The notes under the pieces: model-generated
What the model was told of the DNA's origin: nothing
Database searches by the model: none
Seen by the model: only the letters and a program-made list of their open reading frames with translations
NCBI GenBank assembly: GCA_036004365.1
Contig: DASYRN010000195.1
Span: 1-64,000, forward strand
Origin: DP-36 sp036004365
GTDB lineage: Bacteria; Desulfobacterota; Binatia; UBA9968
Direction of reading: 5' to 3'
DNA length: 64,000 nt
Program-made: the position numbers and the translations under genes
Shown here: piece after piece, positions 16,246 through 24,568 of the stretch
How positions within the stretch are numbered: the first letter of the stretch is position 1
Layout: each line of letters opens with the position of its first letter

Positions 16246-17079
16246 TCCGCGCGCCTAGTTTCCCTGCGGCCTGCGGGCTGGGGAAGCGGAAGATATTCTA
16301 CCGCTCCTTGAGTTCGCGTCGGTTGGGGGAAGAAACCCATGACCTGGTAGATCTCGGACGGCACGTCGGTGGTGACTGGAAGACCAATCGTTTTGGCTTC
16401 CTGAGCCGTGATCGGATAGTCATGGGTCCACGTTCCGCTTGTGAGCTTCTCGGCTAGCACGGCAGCCTTATCACTGGAAAGCCGCTCGGAGATGAGTTCC
16501 GTAACTGCAGACCGCATCTGGGCCATCGCTTTGCGGGCAATGTCGGCTGTAATCAAGGTCTCGTCGTCGATATCCTTCGGTGGTTTCTGGTCGAGCACGC
16601 TCAGGATCGAAGAGGCCGGCGCCTTGCCGATCTGCGGGTCCAGCGGCCCAAGAACAGCATTCTCGTCCATAACGATCTCATCGGCCCAGCGCAATAAGAG
16701 TTCCCCCGGACATCGCATAGTGAGGGACGAAAACGGTTACTTTGCCCTTGTGTCTATGAAGCGCGTTGGCGATTTGATCCGAGGCGAGTACGAGTCCGCC
16801 GGGAGTGTGAATGATCATATCTATGGGACACTCGGGAGGGCAAAGTCGGACCGCCCGCAGGACGGCTTCTGAATCGTTCACATCGATATACCGCATCAGT
16901 GGAAAACCGAGGAAACTCATCGTTTCCTGGCGGTGGACGAGAGTGATGACCAGGCTGCCACGTCTTTTCTGAAGGGAACGCAATATGCGAAGCCGACCCA
17001 TCTCCAACATCTTTTTCTGAAACAGAGGCTGGAGTACCGAAATGACTACGAAGATCCAGAAAAAATCCGTGATGCCCAT
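16242..17079 (-). pseudogene. Membrane-anchored Clp-fold serine protease (SDH family), frameshifted
   Basis: The first part has an N-terminal membrane helix (ITDFFWIFVVISVLQPLF), then the ClpP-like core: PIDMIIHTPGGLVLASDQIANAL and VTVFVPHYAMSGGTLIAL with the likely Ser nucleophile in MSGG. The second frame continues with ADEIVMDENAVLGPLDPQIG and the C-terminal helical region. The shift lies at CCC (16685-16687, plus strand); with one base fewer, IALADEIVMD reads through. Rejoined length is about 279 residues, close to the family's usual size. These proteins are related to SppA and archaeal membrane proteases. No partner gene is next to it. Confidence 0.75.
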
Positions 17080-17334
17080 AGACGATTCCAACCCTCTACC
17101 AAAAGAGCTGTGATTTCAAGGGGTAATTCTGGTTAGGCATCGGGCCGGAGAGTTCCCCGAGCCGAGAATGGGCTATCTCGGATACATTCGGCACAGTAGT
17201 GCCATTTCTGACATTCCATTCCGCAATTCTTTTTGCACCCGAAATGATTTCACGAGAAAAAACAGCGACTTCCAGCGAGCCAAGGATTGGTATGAATCCT
17301 GCAGAAAACTCGCGCATTCACGGAACCTTTGCGG

Positions 17335-17814
17335 ATGAATACCGGTTCGAACGGCAACATTGATTCTTACGAGGTCCTCGGCCTGGATCGGAATGCCGGT
17401 CATGAGGAGATCAAGAGAGCTTTTCATAAGCTTGCTCTCAAATACCACCCCGATCGAAATCAAGGGAACGAGAAAGCGGCAGAGAAATTCAGGCAGGTCT
17501 TAGAGGCTTATAGAAACCTTACGGACGGTAAGGATGAAGACGGCAAGGATGAAGAGGATCACAGCGATCAGGACAAAAAATCGGAATGCAGCGAAAATGT
17601 GGGAAAAGGATTTCGCTTCAACTACGGCGCCAAGATGGAAAGCAATGCTCATCCTCGCTGTCCTGGCTGCTCGATTGACGGGATGGAACACATCATCTGC
17701 AAAAAGGGTGGCGATGCGACTTCCGGCCGGAAGAAAATGACCGCCGCGCCTTTCATGGTTATCTTTTGTGATCAATGCGGCCATGTTTACAATGTCTTTA
17801 ACATGGGTCTTTAA
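17335..17814 (+). CDS. Short J-domain protein with a C-terminal zinc-binding region
   Basis: About 159 residues. The N terminus is a standard J domain (YEVLGLDRNAGHEEIKRAF, HPD at residues 38-40, AAEKFRQVLEAYRNL), which stimulates a DnaK-type chaperone. A very acidic linker follows (DGKDEDGKDEEDHSDQD). The C-terminal half is not the DnaJ Gly/Phe and zinc-finger order: it has CPGC at 109-112 and CDQC at 145-148, a probable zinc ribbon, and ends GHVYNVFNMGL. No dnaK or grpE is nearby. It is likely a specialised co-chaperone whose client is recognised by the zinc region. I start it at ATG 17335 rather than the TTG two codons earlier. Confidence 0.8.
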   Translation: MNTGSNGNIDSYEVLGLDRNAGHEEIKRAFHKLALKYHPDRNQGNEKAAEKFRQVLEAYRNLTDGKDEDGKDEEDHSDQDKKSECSENVGKGFRFNYGAKMESNAHPRCPGCSIDGMEHIICKKGGDATSGRKKMTAAPFMVIFCDQCGHVYNVFNMGL

Positions 17815-17902
17815 AACGTACTCAGGAAGCGATCTCGACCGGATTCGGAGCCTTTTGCCGACCGTTCTTAGAACCTAGACCTTTCCGAAGAGCCCGCCAA
17901 CC

Positions 17903-17939
17903 GCAAGCCCCAAGGGTCTGAATAACTTTTGGGGCTTGC
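17903..17939. repeat. 11-bp perfect inverted repeat between the J-protein and polA
   Basis: GCAAGCCCCAA at 17903-17913 pairs perfectly with TTGGGGCTTGC at 17929-17939 around a 15-nt loop. There is no T-run after it on either strand, so it is not a standard intrinsic terminator. It could be a factor-aided terminator for the J-domain gene or a protein-binding site in front of polA. Confidence 0.5.
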
Positions 17940-18010
17940 CTCTCCCTTAGATAACTCAGTAAGCAGTCGCACCGTTGCTCACAACGCGAGCTATCAGGTA
18001 GACTGAAATC

Positions 18011-20689
18011 GTGAGAACGGAGAAGAAGAGCAAGCAAGCTGGAAAGTCAGACTGCGCCATCCAAGAAGGCCCAGTGAGTAACGCGTGCAAGGTGGTGCTG
18101 CTCGATGGCCATTCTCTCGCATTCCGTGCCTTCTTTGCGCTTCCTGATACGCTCGTCACATCGTCCGGGCAGGTGATGAATGCCGTTTACGGATTTACCG
18201 CGATGCTGATCAAGCTTCTTGCCGATGAGCGACCCCACGCCGTTGTCGTTTGTTTCGACAAGGGTGAGCCGCGGTTCCGGATCGAGCGTTACACGGAATA
18301 TAAGGCAGGGCGGGCGGCGACTCCCGATGCGTTCCGGCAGCAGCTTCCCTTGATCCGTGAAGTCCTCGAGACTCTGCGCATCCCCATGGTGGAGCTGGAG
18401 GGCTATGAAGCTGATGACCTGCTCGCAACTCTGGCGCGGCGGGCTCGGGAGAAAGGCGACGAGGTTGTTGTTGTCACCGGTGACCGTGACTGCTTACAGC
18501 TCGTGCGCGACGGCGTTACCGTGATGATGACCCGCCGTGGGATTTCGGATGTCGGCCGCTATGACAGCGCTGCAGTGCTCGAACGGTACGGCGTATCGCC
18601 AGAAAAATGGACCGATTTTGTCGCGCTCAAGGGCGAGCCGTCGGACAATCTACCGGGTGTGTCGGGCATCGGTGACAAAACTGCGGCCCAGCTGGTCAAC
18701 AGGTACGGCGATGTCGAGCAGATCATTGCCAGGGCGGACGAGTTACCACCGAAACTCCGCGAAGCCGTGACGCAACATGCCAATCAGATCCGAGTAAACA
18801 AGGAACTCGGGCGTTTACTCGATGATGTCCCGCTCGAGCTGGATCCAACGGGCCTCGAACTCGAGGCCTGGGATGACGAAGAGGTCCGCAAGCTCTTCAC
18901 ATCGCTTGAATTTCGTACGCTTTACGAGCGCGTGCAGGAGCTTAATATCCATGCTCGGATGGCGATTCCAGTCCTGGAGGTCCGGACGATTTCCGAACTT
19001 CAATCCGCGAAGAATCTCCCCGACCAGGGCCCTGTGGCTCTCGCTTGGGATGAGCGTTCGCTAGCGGTGTGCGCTAGATCTGGCGAGGCGCAGATCTTGC
19101 CGTTTGCTTCGGCCGTGGACCGGCTTGCCAGCTTTCTTGCCGACTTAGGACGACAAAAGATTGCGCATGAGGCGAAATCACTTTACCGAATGGCGCTCAG
19201 CGCCGGGGTTGAGTTAAAAGGACTCTACCTCGATACGAAAATTGCGTCGTACCTCCTTGAGCCAGGAGCCGCGTCAGGAGGGTACACGATTAGCGATTCT
19301 CTGCGGCGTTATCTTAATGTTTCCCTTGACGAGAAAAAACCCGAGCCTAGCGAAGGCGGACAAGTGAGTTTCGACTTTGAGCCCGAGGAGACACGCCGCG
19401 TGGCCCGAGAGGCAGTGGCGGTTTGGACCGTGGCGCCGGTTTTGGAGGAGCATTTGCGTAACTGTGGCATTTGGGAGCTTGCGACAACCCTAGAGTTCCC
19501 GCTGATCGAAGTGCTCGCCCGGATGGAGCACGCGGGAATTCTCGTTGATCGCGACTATCTGGAACAGTTGAACGCTGACTTTGGGCAAAAGATGGCGATG
19601 CTCGAACGGACTGTTCAGCATCACGCGGGAGAGCAGTTCAACGTCAACTCCCATCCCCAGCTCCAGCGGATCCTTTTCGAGAAGCTATGTCTTCCCAAAA
19701 CCAGGAGAATCAAAACCGGCTATTCAACGGACGCTTCTGAGCTGGTGAAACTCGCCGGTGCGCATCCCATCGTCGATGCCCTGCTCGAATACCGAGAGGT
19801 GGCGAAACTGAAGACCGGATTTACCGAAATGTTGCTGGCGCTGATCGATTCCAGAACCAGCCGGATCCACACGACTTACGAGCAGACGACCGCCGTAACC
19901 GGTCGCCTTGCGTCAACAGCGCCTAACCTACAGAACATTCCGATCCGCGGCGAGCTTGGACGCCAGATCCGCCGGGCATTTATCGCGCCGCCCGACCACG
20001 TCCTGCTCTCTGCCGACTATTCTCAAATCGAACTTCGCGTGCTCGCGCACCTTTGTCGGGACGAGGCCTTTCTCCAAGCCTTCGCGCAAAAACACGACTT
20101 TCATGCCACCATTGCTGCCAAAGTCTATGGTGTGCCGGTCGCGGATGTCTCCTTCGAGATGCGTAACTACGTGAAGCAGTTTTCTTACGGGATTGCCTAC
20201 GGGATGTCGGCGTATGGCGTCTCGCAGAGGCTCGGCGTTGAGATGGACCAAGCCGAAAAGTTTATTACCGCCTACTATGCTCAGTTTCCGAAAGTGAAGG
20301 AATACCTGGAGTCCCAAGTCGAAAAGGCCAAGATCGACGGTTTCACTACGACCATGTTCGGGCGCCGCCGCTATCTGCCGGAGCTCCGCTCCTCGAATTA
20401 TCGACTGCAGGCTTTAGGCGAGCGGATGGCCCTGAACGCGCCCATCCAAGGGAGCGCCGCGGACATCATTAAGAAGGCCATGATCGGCGTCAATGCAGCC
20501 CTTGGTAAAGACCCGGTCGCTAAAATGCTCCTTACCGTGCATGATGAACTCGTGTTCGAGGTGCCCATAGACAAGCTGGAGCGCGCAAGGGCGATTATTG
20601 AAAGCGAAATGGTAAAAGCCGCAGACCTTCGGTGCGGTCTCGCCGTAGAAGTCCATACGGGAAAGAACTGGGCCGAAGCACACGCCTAG
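18011..20689 (+). CDS. polA: DNA polymerase I
   Basis: An 892-residue family A polymerase for repair and Okazaki fragment maturation. Residues about 25-315 are the 5'-3' exonuclease (LLDGHSLAFRAFFALP, GYEADDLLATLARRA, VTGDRDCLQLV, GIGDKTAAQLV). Residues about 330-510 hold a 3'-5' exonuclease fold in which the usual DxE is replaced by AWDERS, so proofreading is probably lost. The polymerase core has motif A SADYSQIELRVLAHL (Asp near 669), motif B RNYVKQFSYGIAYGMSAYG and motif C LLTVHDELVFE. The residue that sets ribose 3'-OH recognition is Tyr 726, where E. coli has Phe. Start taken at GTG 18011; a GTG at 18074 is also possible. Confidence 0.95.
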   Translation: MRTEKKSKQAGKSDCAIQEGPVSNACKVVLLDGHSLAFRAFFALPDTLVTSSGQVMNAVYGFTAMLIKLLADERPHAVVVCFDKGEPRFRIERYTEYKAGRAATPDAFRQQLPLIREVLETLRIPMVELEGYEADDLLATLARRAREKGDEVVVVTGDRDCLQLVRDGVTVMMTRRGISDVGRYDSAAVLERYGVSPEKWTDFVALKGEPSDNLPGVSGIGDKTAAQLVNRYGDVEQIIARADELPPKLREAVTQHANQIRVNKELGRLLDDVPLELDPTGLELEAWDDEEVRKLFTSLEFRTLYERVQELNIHARMAIPVLEVRTISELQSAKNLPDQGPVALAWDERSLAVCARSGEAQILPFASAVDRLASFLADLGRQKIAHEAKSLYRMALSAGVELKGLYLDTKIASYLLEPGAASGGYTISDSLRRYLNVSLDEKKPEPSEGGQVSFDFEPEETRRVAREAVAVWTVAPVLEEHLRNCGIWELATTLEFPLIEVLARMEHAGILVDRDYLEQLNADFGQKMAMLERTVQHHAGEQFNVNSHPQLQRILFEKLCLPKTRRIKTGYSTDASELVKLAGAHPIVDALLEYREVAKLKTGFTEMLLALIDSRTSRIHTTYEQTTAVTGRLASTAPNLQNIPIRGELGRQIRRAFIAPPDHVLLSADYSQIELRVLAHLCRDEAFLQAFAQKHDFHATIAAKVYGVPVADVSFEMRNYVKQFSYGIAYGMSAYGVSQRLGVEMDQAEKFITAYYAQFPKVKEYLESQVEKAKIDGFTTTMFGRRRYLPELRSSNYRLQALGERMALNAPIQGSAADIIKKAMIGVNAALGKDPVAKMLLTVHDELVFEVPIDKLERARAIIESEMVKAADLRCGLAVEVHTGKNWAEAHA

Positions 20690-20737
20690 ATTTGGTGATC
20701 GAAACCTCAAGTAAGCCGCACTGAACTCACAATCCAG

Positions 20738-21340
20738 CTATCTAGAGCCATCCCAGGTCTCACCTTGATGTGTTTCGATTTCTTCGCCATTCTCTGATGA
20801 CCGACCGCTTCTCTTTGCGAACATTTGGACAAATAAAGCGTACAACGCCGATGCCGTAAGCTCTTCCGTATGAGACTCGCCTTGGGGGGTTTCGTATTGG
20901 ATTATCATCAATTCATCACGCCTGGAGATCTGACGGAGGCGTAGATTTTTGGAATCGATATATGCACCGATCACGCGCAGAGCCGTGGGTGTGCTATAAG
21001 GGTCTGGCATGCCGGCTTTTTCTCGCCTTGCCTGCCCGGAGCATTCTAGCTGTTCGACAACCTTCGGAGTGTAAGAGAGTTCCATAGCCAAAGGCTCGTT
21101 CCAACGATAGCGACTAGGTAATATGTGCCACATTATCCGAAAAGCCCCATTACGGAGATCGTTTAGCAAGGATATCTTGGACAGTTGGCTTCGGGTCTTG
21201 GCACAAACAATATAGTTATCTCCCGCACATCTTATCTCAATTAGTTCCGCCTGGAGCGCTTCTAAACCATCTCCGATAGCGCGTAGAGCCTTGCAGTAAT
21301 CCTTAACGTAACGTATCGAACCTTCATGTGTCATAACCAT
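20738..21340 (-). CDS. Hypothetical protein, about 200 residues
   Basis: I do not recognise this family. The N-terminal half contains a Glu/Leu-rich helix (IGDGLEALQAELIEIRCAGDNYIVCAKTR) and the middle reads LAMELSYTPKVVEQLECSGQARREKAGMPDPYS; the C terminus is hydrophilic (SGRSSENGEEIETHQ). No signal peptide or membrane helix is seen. GGAGG lies five bases before the ATG at 21340, a good reason to prefer this start over one six codons upstream. It is convergent with polA and is separated by 277 bp from the gene behind it. Base composition is lower in GC than its neighbours, which may hint at a transferred segment. Confidence 0.6.
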   Translation of the reverse strand: MVMTHEGSIRYVKDYCKALRAIGDGLEALQAELIEIRCAGDNYIVCAKTRSQLSKISLLNDLRNGAFRIMWHILPSRYRWNEPLAMELSYTPKVVEQLECSGQARREKAGMPDPYSTPTALRVIGAYIDSKNLRLRQISRRDELMIIQYETPQGESHTEELTASALYALFVQMFAKRSGRSSENGEEIETHQGETWDGSR

Positions 21341-21617
21341 TGAATCCTCCGGGACCATAGTTTTTCTTAACCAATCGTGTGGTTGACACTCTTGTGATTT
21401 GTTCCCAGAGGTTTGCGATAAGCAATACTTGTGCCAAAGGCTCGAAAGCTAAAAAGCCTGGTTTTTTACAGGATGATTGAAGAAAAAGAGTGGGAAAAAT
21501 TGAACTGTTTCAAAATATGTCACAGTGCCATGACAGCTGTAACTAAAATGGCTAGGCGGCATCCCTTAGCGCGTGACGATGGTATTGTCAGGACCACAAG
21601 ACACGCATCATCTTTGA
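21341..21617. other. AT-rich intergenic stretch
   Basis: No convincing gene. A plus-strand frame through this region runs into the 3' end of the next gene and has no family features or ribosome site. The stretch is more AT-rich than its surroundings and must contain the promoter of the hypothetical gene at 20738-21340. Confidence 0.4.
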
Positions 21618-23117
21618 CTATTGGATCGGACTCTGTTTACCGGGAACAACGGTGGGGTGTGAAGTGACAGCTTTAAGGTAAAGCACAGCATTACTGAAAG
21701 GGGATGTAAAAGATTTGGTGCCCCCGCCCGTTACAATTCCGCCGGATAAGGTAGCTCTTGTCGTAGGATCGAACCACTCCACGATGAAATCCTGCGAGCG
21801 GCCGGCCAAATTCACCGTGAAAGACGATCCGAGTGGCGCGTAGACTAAATACTCCGAACCTGGATTGGCGAGTGCGTAGTTAGTCGAGGCAAGGTCTGGA
21901 CGTGGCGTCATAGAGGCAAGGTCTAGTCGGTTGGCAAAGGCGACAGTGTCCCCCATGGCTCTTCGAACCGCCACACGAGGAACACAAGTAGGGGGATTGC
22001 AGAGAGGCGGACGGTCTATTTCTGGAATCAACAACATCGTGTGAAGTCCCCGGGTAAAGCTTTTCCAAGGCCATTGCCGGCTCACATCTTTTTCCGGCGC
22101 ATAATGATCCGTATTAGAAATAATGACCTTTCTGCTGTCTGCAATAGGCGGGTTACTCTCGTAGTCGCCCGGCTCATTCCATGAACCTGGAGAAACCCAG
22201 TCCCAGGGGCCGGCCAAGAGCTGTTCATTGGTTCCTCCTGTCAGAGCACTTATTCCCACAGGATGTTGCTTCGGCTTTGTGCGCTGATATCGCTTGATGT
22301 AATCAACAAAATACTCCTGCCACGGGAGACTGTGACGATCGGCTTCGTTGCTAATTTCGTATAAGATATTATCGAAGTCGTTCACCGTATCGACTACTTG
22401 CCGTACATACCGTTCTTGCGTGGCGAGAGCTGCTGACGGTAGAAAGCCAAGGACGTGAAATTCATCCCTGCGTCCGTTGCCATTGGCGTCCGGGATGTCT
22501 ATGCCGTTTACGTTGTTCTGAATATTGAAAGGGTGATATTTCCAAACGTCTCTTTGTCCAAGTCGGGGATCCCCTTCGAATTGTAATAAGAGTCCATCGA
22601 AAAGCACCATCAATTGAACGTAAATTCCGTAGTCCGCGGCCATGGCAATACGGTCCCTCATTCGGTCAAAATATGCAGCGTTAAATTGATCCAAGTTGAA
22701 TTTATTCCTACCATCCGCTGCGCAACACTGATTGGAGCGGACCCATGGCATGGGCTCGATATACCATTCTTGCCCGGGAACCCAGAGTGGCAAGAATTTA
22801 GGAGTGTGAAAAGTCCACATGCGTAGAAAGTTCAAGCCATAAGACTGAAGGTGATGGAGGTATCCGGCATAATCAAACGGAGAGGGCGGAGGATAGGTCG
22901 TCCCCGCATCCTGGAATTCCCCACTGTCATCCAAGCCGCTGAGATAGATTGCTTTGCCTGAATCGTCGGTAAAGTAGCGTGGGTTAGCGGGATGAATGCG
23001 AAGCGGCCCTGTCGCTGCCGCTCCACAAACTGGGCTGGTTACGATTGCATGTAACAAGAGAAAAAAACAGACTGCTTGAGGGTGGGGCAAGAAGCGCATG
23101 CGATGACTGGACTGCAT
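21618..23117 (-). CDS. Secreted glycoside-hydrolase-like protein (apiosidase/DUF4038-like)
   Basis: A roughly 500-residue exported protein. After a signal peptide (AVCFFLLLHAIVTSPVCGAA) comes a TIM-barrel region recalling the DUF4038/DUF6298 and cellulase-like families: LRIHPANPRYFTDDSGKAIYLSG, YGLNFLRMWTF, DYGIYVQLMVLFDG, and NILYEISNEAD, whose Asn-Glu is the typical acid/base pair of clan A hydrolases. The last about 90 residues (YLVYAPLGSSFTVNLAGRSQDFIVEWFDPTT) match the collagen-binding-like beta domain often found at the C terminus of these enzymes. A longer frame exists but would run into the tRNA, so I place the start at ATG 23117. Substrate unknown, probably a plant or microbial polysaccharide. 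Confidence 0.75.
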   Translation of the reverse strand: MQSSHRMRFLPHPQAVCFFLLLHAIVTSPVCGAAATGPLRIHPANPRYFTDDSGKAIYLSGLDDSGEFQDAGTTYPPPSPFDYAGYLHHLQSYGLNFLRMWTFHTPKFLPLWVPGQEWYIEPMPWVRSNQCCAADGRNKFNLDQFNAAYFDRMRDRIAMAADYGIYVQLMVLFDGLLLQFEGDPRLGQRDVWKYHPFNIQNNVNGIDIPDANGNGRRDEFHVLGFLPSAALATQERYVRQVVDTVNDFDNILYEISNEADRHSLPWQEYFVDYIKRYQRTKPKQHPVGISALTGGTNEQLLAGPWDWVSPGSWNEPGDYESNPPIADSRKVIISNTDHYAPEKDVSRQWPWKSFTRGLHTMLLIPEIDRPPLCNPPTCVPRVAVRRAMGDTVAFANRLDLASMTPRPDLASTNYALANPGSEYLVYAPLGSSFTVNLAGRSQDFIVEWFDPTTRATLSGGIVTGGGTKSFTSPFSNAVLYLKAVTSHPTVVPGKQSPIQ

Positions 23118-23130
23118 AGCCGCTTGATTT

Positions 23131-23217
23131 TGGTGCCGGAGGGGGGAATCGAACCCCCACGGGGCAAGCCCCACTGGATTTTGAGTCCAGCGCGTCTACC
23201 AGTTCCACCACTCCGGC
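23131..23217 (-). tRNA. tRNA-Leu, anticodon CAA
   Basis: On the minus strand the gene starts GCCGGAG and ends CTCCGGC-A-CCA, a perfect seven-pair acceptor stem with encoded CCA. The anticodon stem CTGGA/TCCAG encloses the loop CTCAAAA, giving anticodon CAA, which reads UUG. A long variable arm (GGGGCTTGCCCC) marks it as type II, as expected for Leu. T arm GGGGGTTCGATTCCCCC is canonical. Confidence 0.97.
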
Positions 23218-23302
23218 GATAAGATTTCGTGCTGCCTGAAGTTAGTAATAACCAACCTCAGCTGATGAAACAAGAGGATTGAGAATGGGAGGTCTAGAAC
23301 CA

Positions 23303-24379
23303 TCAAGGATGGACTGATTCCAGAAACCAATCCGTCGGAATCTCCCGTCCTACGGCGGCCTCGCGCGCCTTTTGCAGAACCTCGCTTCCGACCGCGGCGA
23401 ACTGTAGCCCGAGTCCTACGTTGTTGCAAAAGCAGGTGACCGATTTCTCATCCAACCTTCCCGGGTGTTGGCCGTTTACGAGCTCGGAGAGAAGCGGTAA
23501 GTTCCAGATCGGTGTCACCTCCTGCGTGATCGGATGGCGCCAGCCGTCGGTAACATCGGGGATCGACTTCGGATCTACGCCGAGGATGATATGGAAAGGT
23601 TTGGCCTCGTGCCAGTGGATGACGAGAGGATCGGCGCGCCTGTAGGTAACTGCGTCCAGCTCGCACGGTTTAATGCATGACACATGGACTCCTGGTTGCA
23701 ACAGTTCGCCTCCAAACAAGGGCGATATCGAATTGGTCGCGCAGGTGATGATGTCAGCGCCATCGATCGCTTCTTCCACGCTTACGGCTTCCCGCAGCTC
23801 CGCTGACACTTGCCCTCCCATATCTTTTACGAAGCGCCGCCGTGTTTCAGGAGTTGGGCTATAAACTTTAACGCTTCGAATGTCGCGTACCATGCAAAGA
23901 GTGATCAGATGAGCGCTCGCCTGCCAACCGCTCCCCAGCAAGGTCATGGCTTTGGAATCCTGGCGCGCGAGGTAGCGCGCCGCGATCGCGCTGGCGGATG
24001 CCACCCGCAGCTTCTGCACATAGCCATCGGGAAATATGGCCAGGGGCTCGCCCGTTTCCGTGCTGAAAAGCATAATCAATCCGACGAACCGGTCGCCCGC
24101 CGCCACTGGAAGCTTGTCTTTACGAATGCCGCCCGCTTTCTCGTACCATTTAACCACGCTGGAATTGAGGCGAAGAGCAGCGATTTTTCGTCGCGGAAAG
24201 ACACCGCTCATGGTCTTATACTCGTAGAACGCGTCATTCCCGCGAGGGCTTAAAACGTCATAGCGGGGCACAGTAGCCGCGGCACCGTTGCCAAGATCTC
24301 TATAGGCTTCCTCCAGGACTTGGAGGCAAGCCCTGACGGAAAGAATCTTTTCGACCTCCTCATTCGATAGAATCAGCAT
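23303..24379 (-). CDS. Ornithine cyclodeaminase/mu-crystallin family protein
   Basis: A 358-residue NAD(P)-dependent enzyme of the ornithine cyclodeaminase/alanine dehydrogenase/ketimine reductase family. Visible features are MLILSNEEVEKILSVRACLQVLEEAYRDL at the start, an intact substrate-lysine region (GDRFVGLIMLFSTETGEPLAIFPDGYVQKLRVASASAIA in outline), the dinucleotide loop LLGSGWQASAHL near residue 150, and SVKVYSPTPETR after it. The loop GSGWQA is a variant of GxGxQA. An AAGGGA ribosome site precedes the ATG. It is divergent from the solute-binding protein gene. The true substrate (amino acid, imine or opine) is not predictable. Confidence 0.85.
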   Translation of the reverse strand: MLILSNEEVEKILSVRACLQVLEEAYRDLGNGAAATVPRYDVLSPRGNDAFYEYKTMSGVFPRRKIAALRLNSSVVKWYEKAGGIRKDKLPVAAGDRFVGLIMLFSTETGEPLAIFPDGYVQKLRVASASAIAARYLARQDSKAMTLLGSGWQASAHLITLCMVRDIRSVKVYSPTPETRRRFVKDMGGQVSAELREAVSVEEAIDGADIITCATNSISPLFGGELLQPGVHVSCIKPCELDAVTYRRADPLVIHWHEAKPFHIILGVDPKSIPDVTDGWRHPITQEVTPIWNLPLLSELVNGQHPGRLDEKSVTCFCNNVGLGLQFAAVGSEVLQKAREAAVGREIPTDWFLESVHP

Positions 24380-24415
24380 ATTGAGTTCCCTTCATTACGG
24401 CGTTCGGTACGACGC

Positions 24416-24445
24416 ATACATAGTGCCGTCGATTCCGTTTTGCAA
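24416..24445 (-). promoter_or_regulatory. Candidate promoter of the cyclodeaminase-like gene
   Basis: On the minus strand, TTGCAA and TATGTA are separated by about 17 nt, some 40-60 bases ahead of the start codon. The match is ordinary and the call rests only on position and spacing. Confidence 0.3.
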
Positions 24446-24494
24446 CAGCTTGTCGTTGACCACAGGCAGTGGATACACGAATCGCTAGTCTCCC

Positions 24495-24524
24495 TTGACG
24501 CCTGTTGTCCAACTGACCTATTTT
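24495..24524 (+). promoter_or_regulatory. Promoter of the shared TTGACG-18-TATTTT type (copy 1)
   Basis: TTGACG at 24495-24500 and TATTTT at 24519-24524, 18 nt apart, preceded by CCC and followed by A. The same layout recurs at 28240, 48277 and 50550. The start codon of the binding-protein gene lies 45 bases downstream. Confidence 0.7.
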
Positions 24525-24568
24525 ATGTCTCGGATATCGCTGCGTCGTCTCGAAGAAGGGAGACTTGC

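Noticed and set aside
21431..21667. A plus-strand 78-residue frame upstream of the glycoside-hydrolase-like gene's end
   Set aside because: No ribosome site or family features; it runs antisense into the 3' end of a convincing gene.
23118..23174. N-terminal extension of the glycoside-hydrolase-like gene
   Set aside because: The extra codons are the 3' part of the tRNA-Leu, so a start at 23117 is more reasonable.
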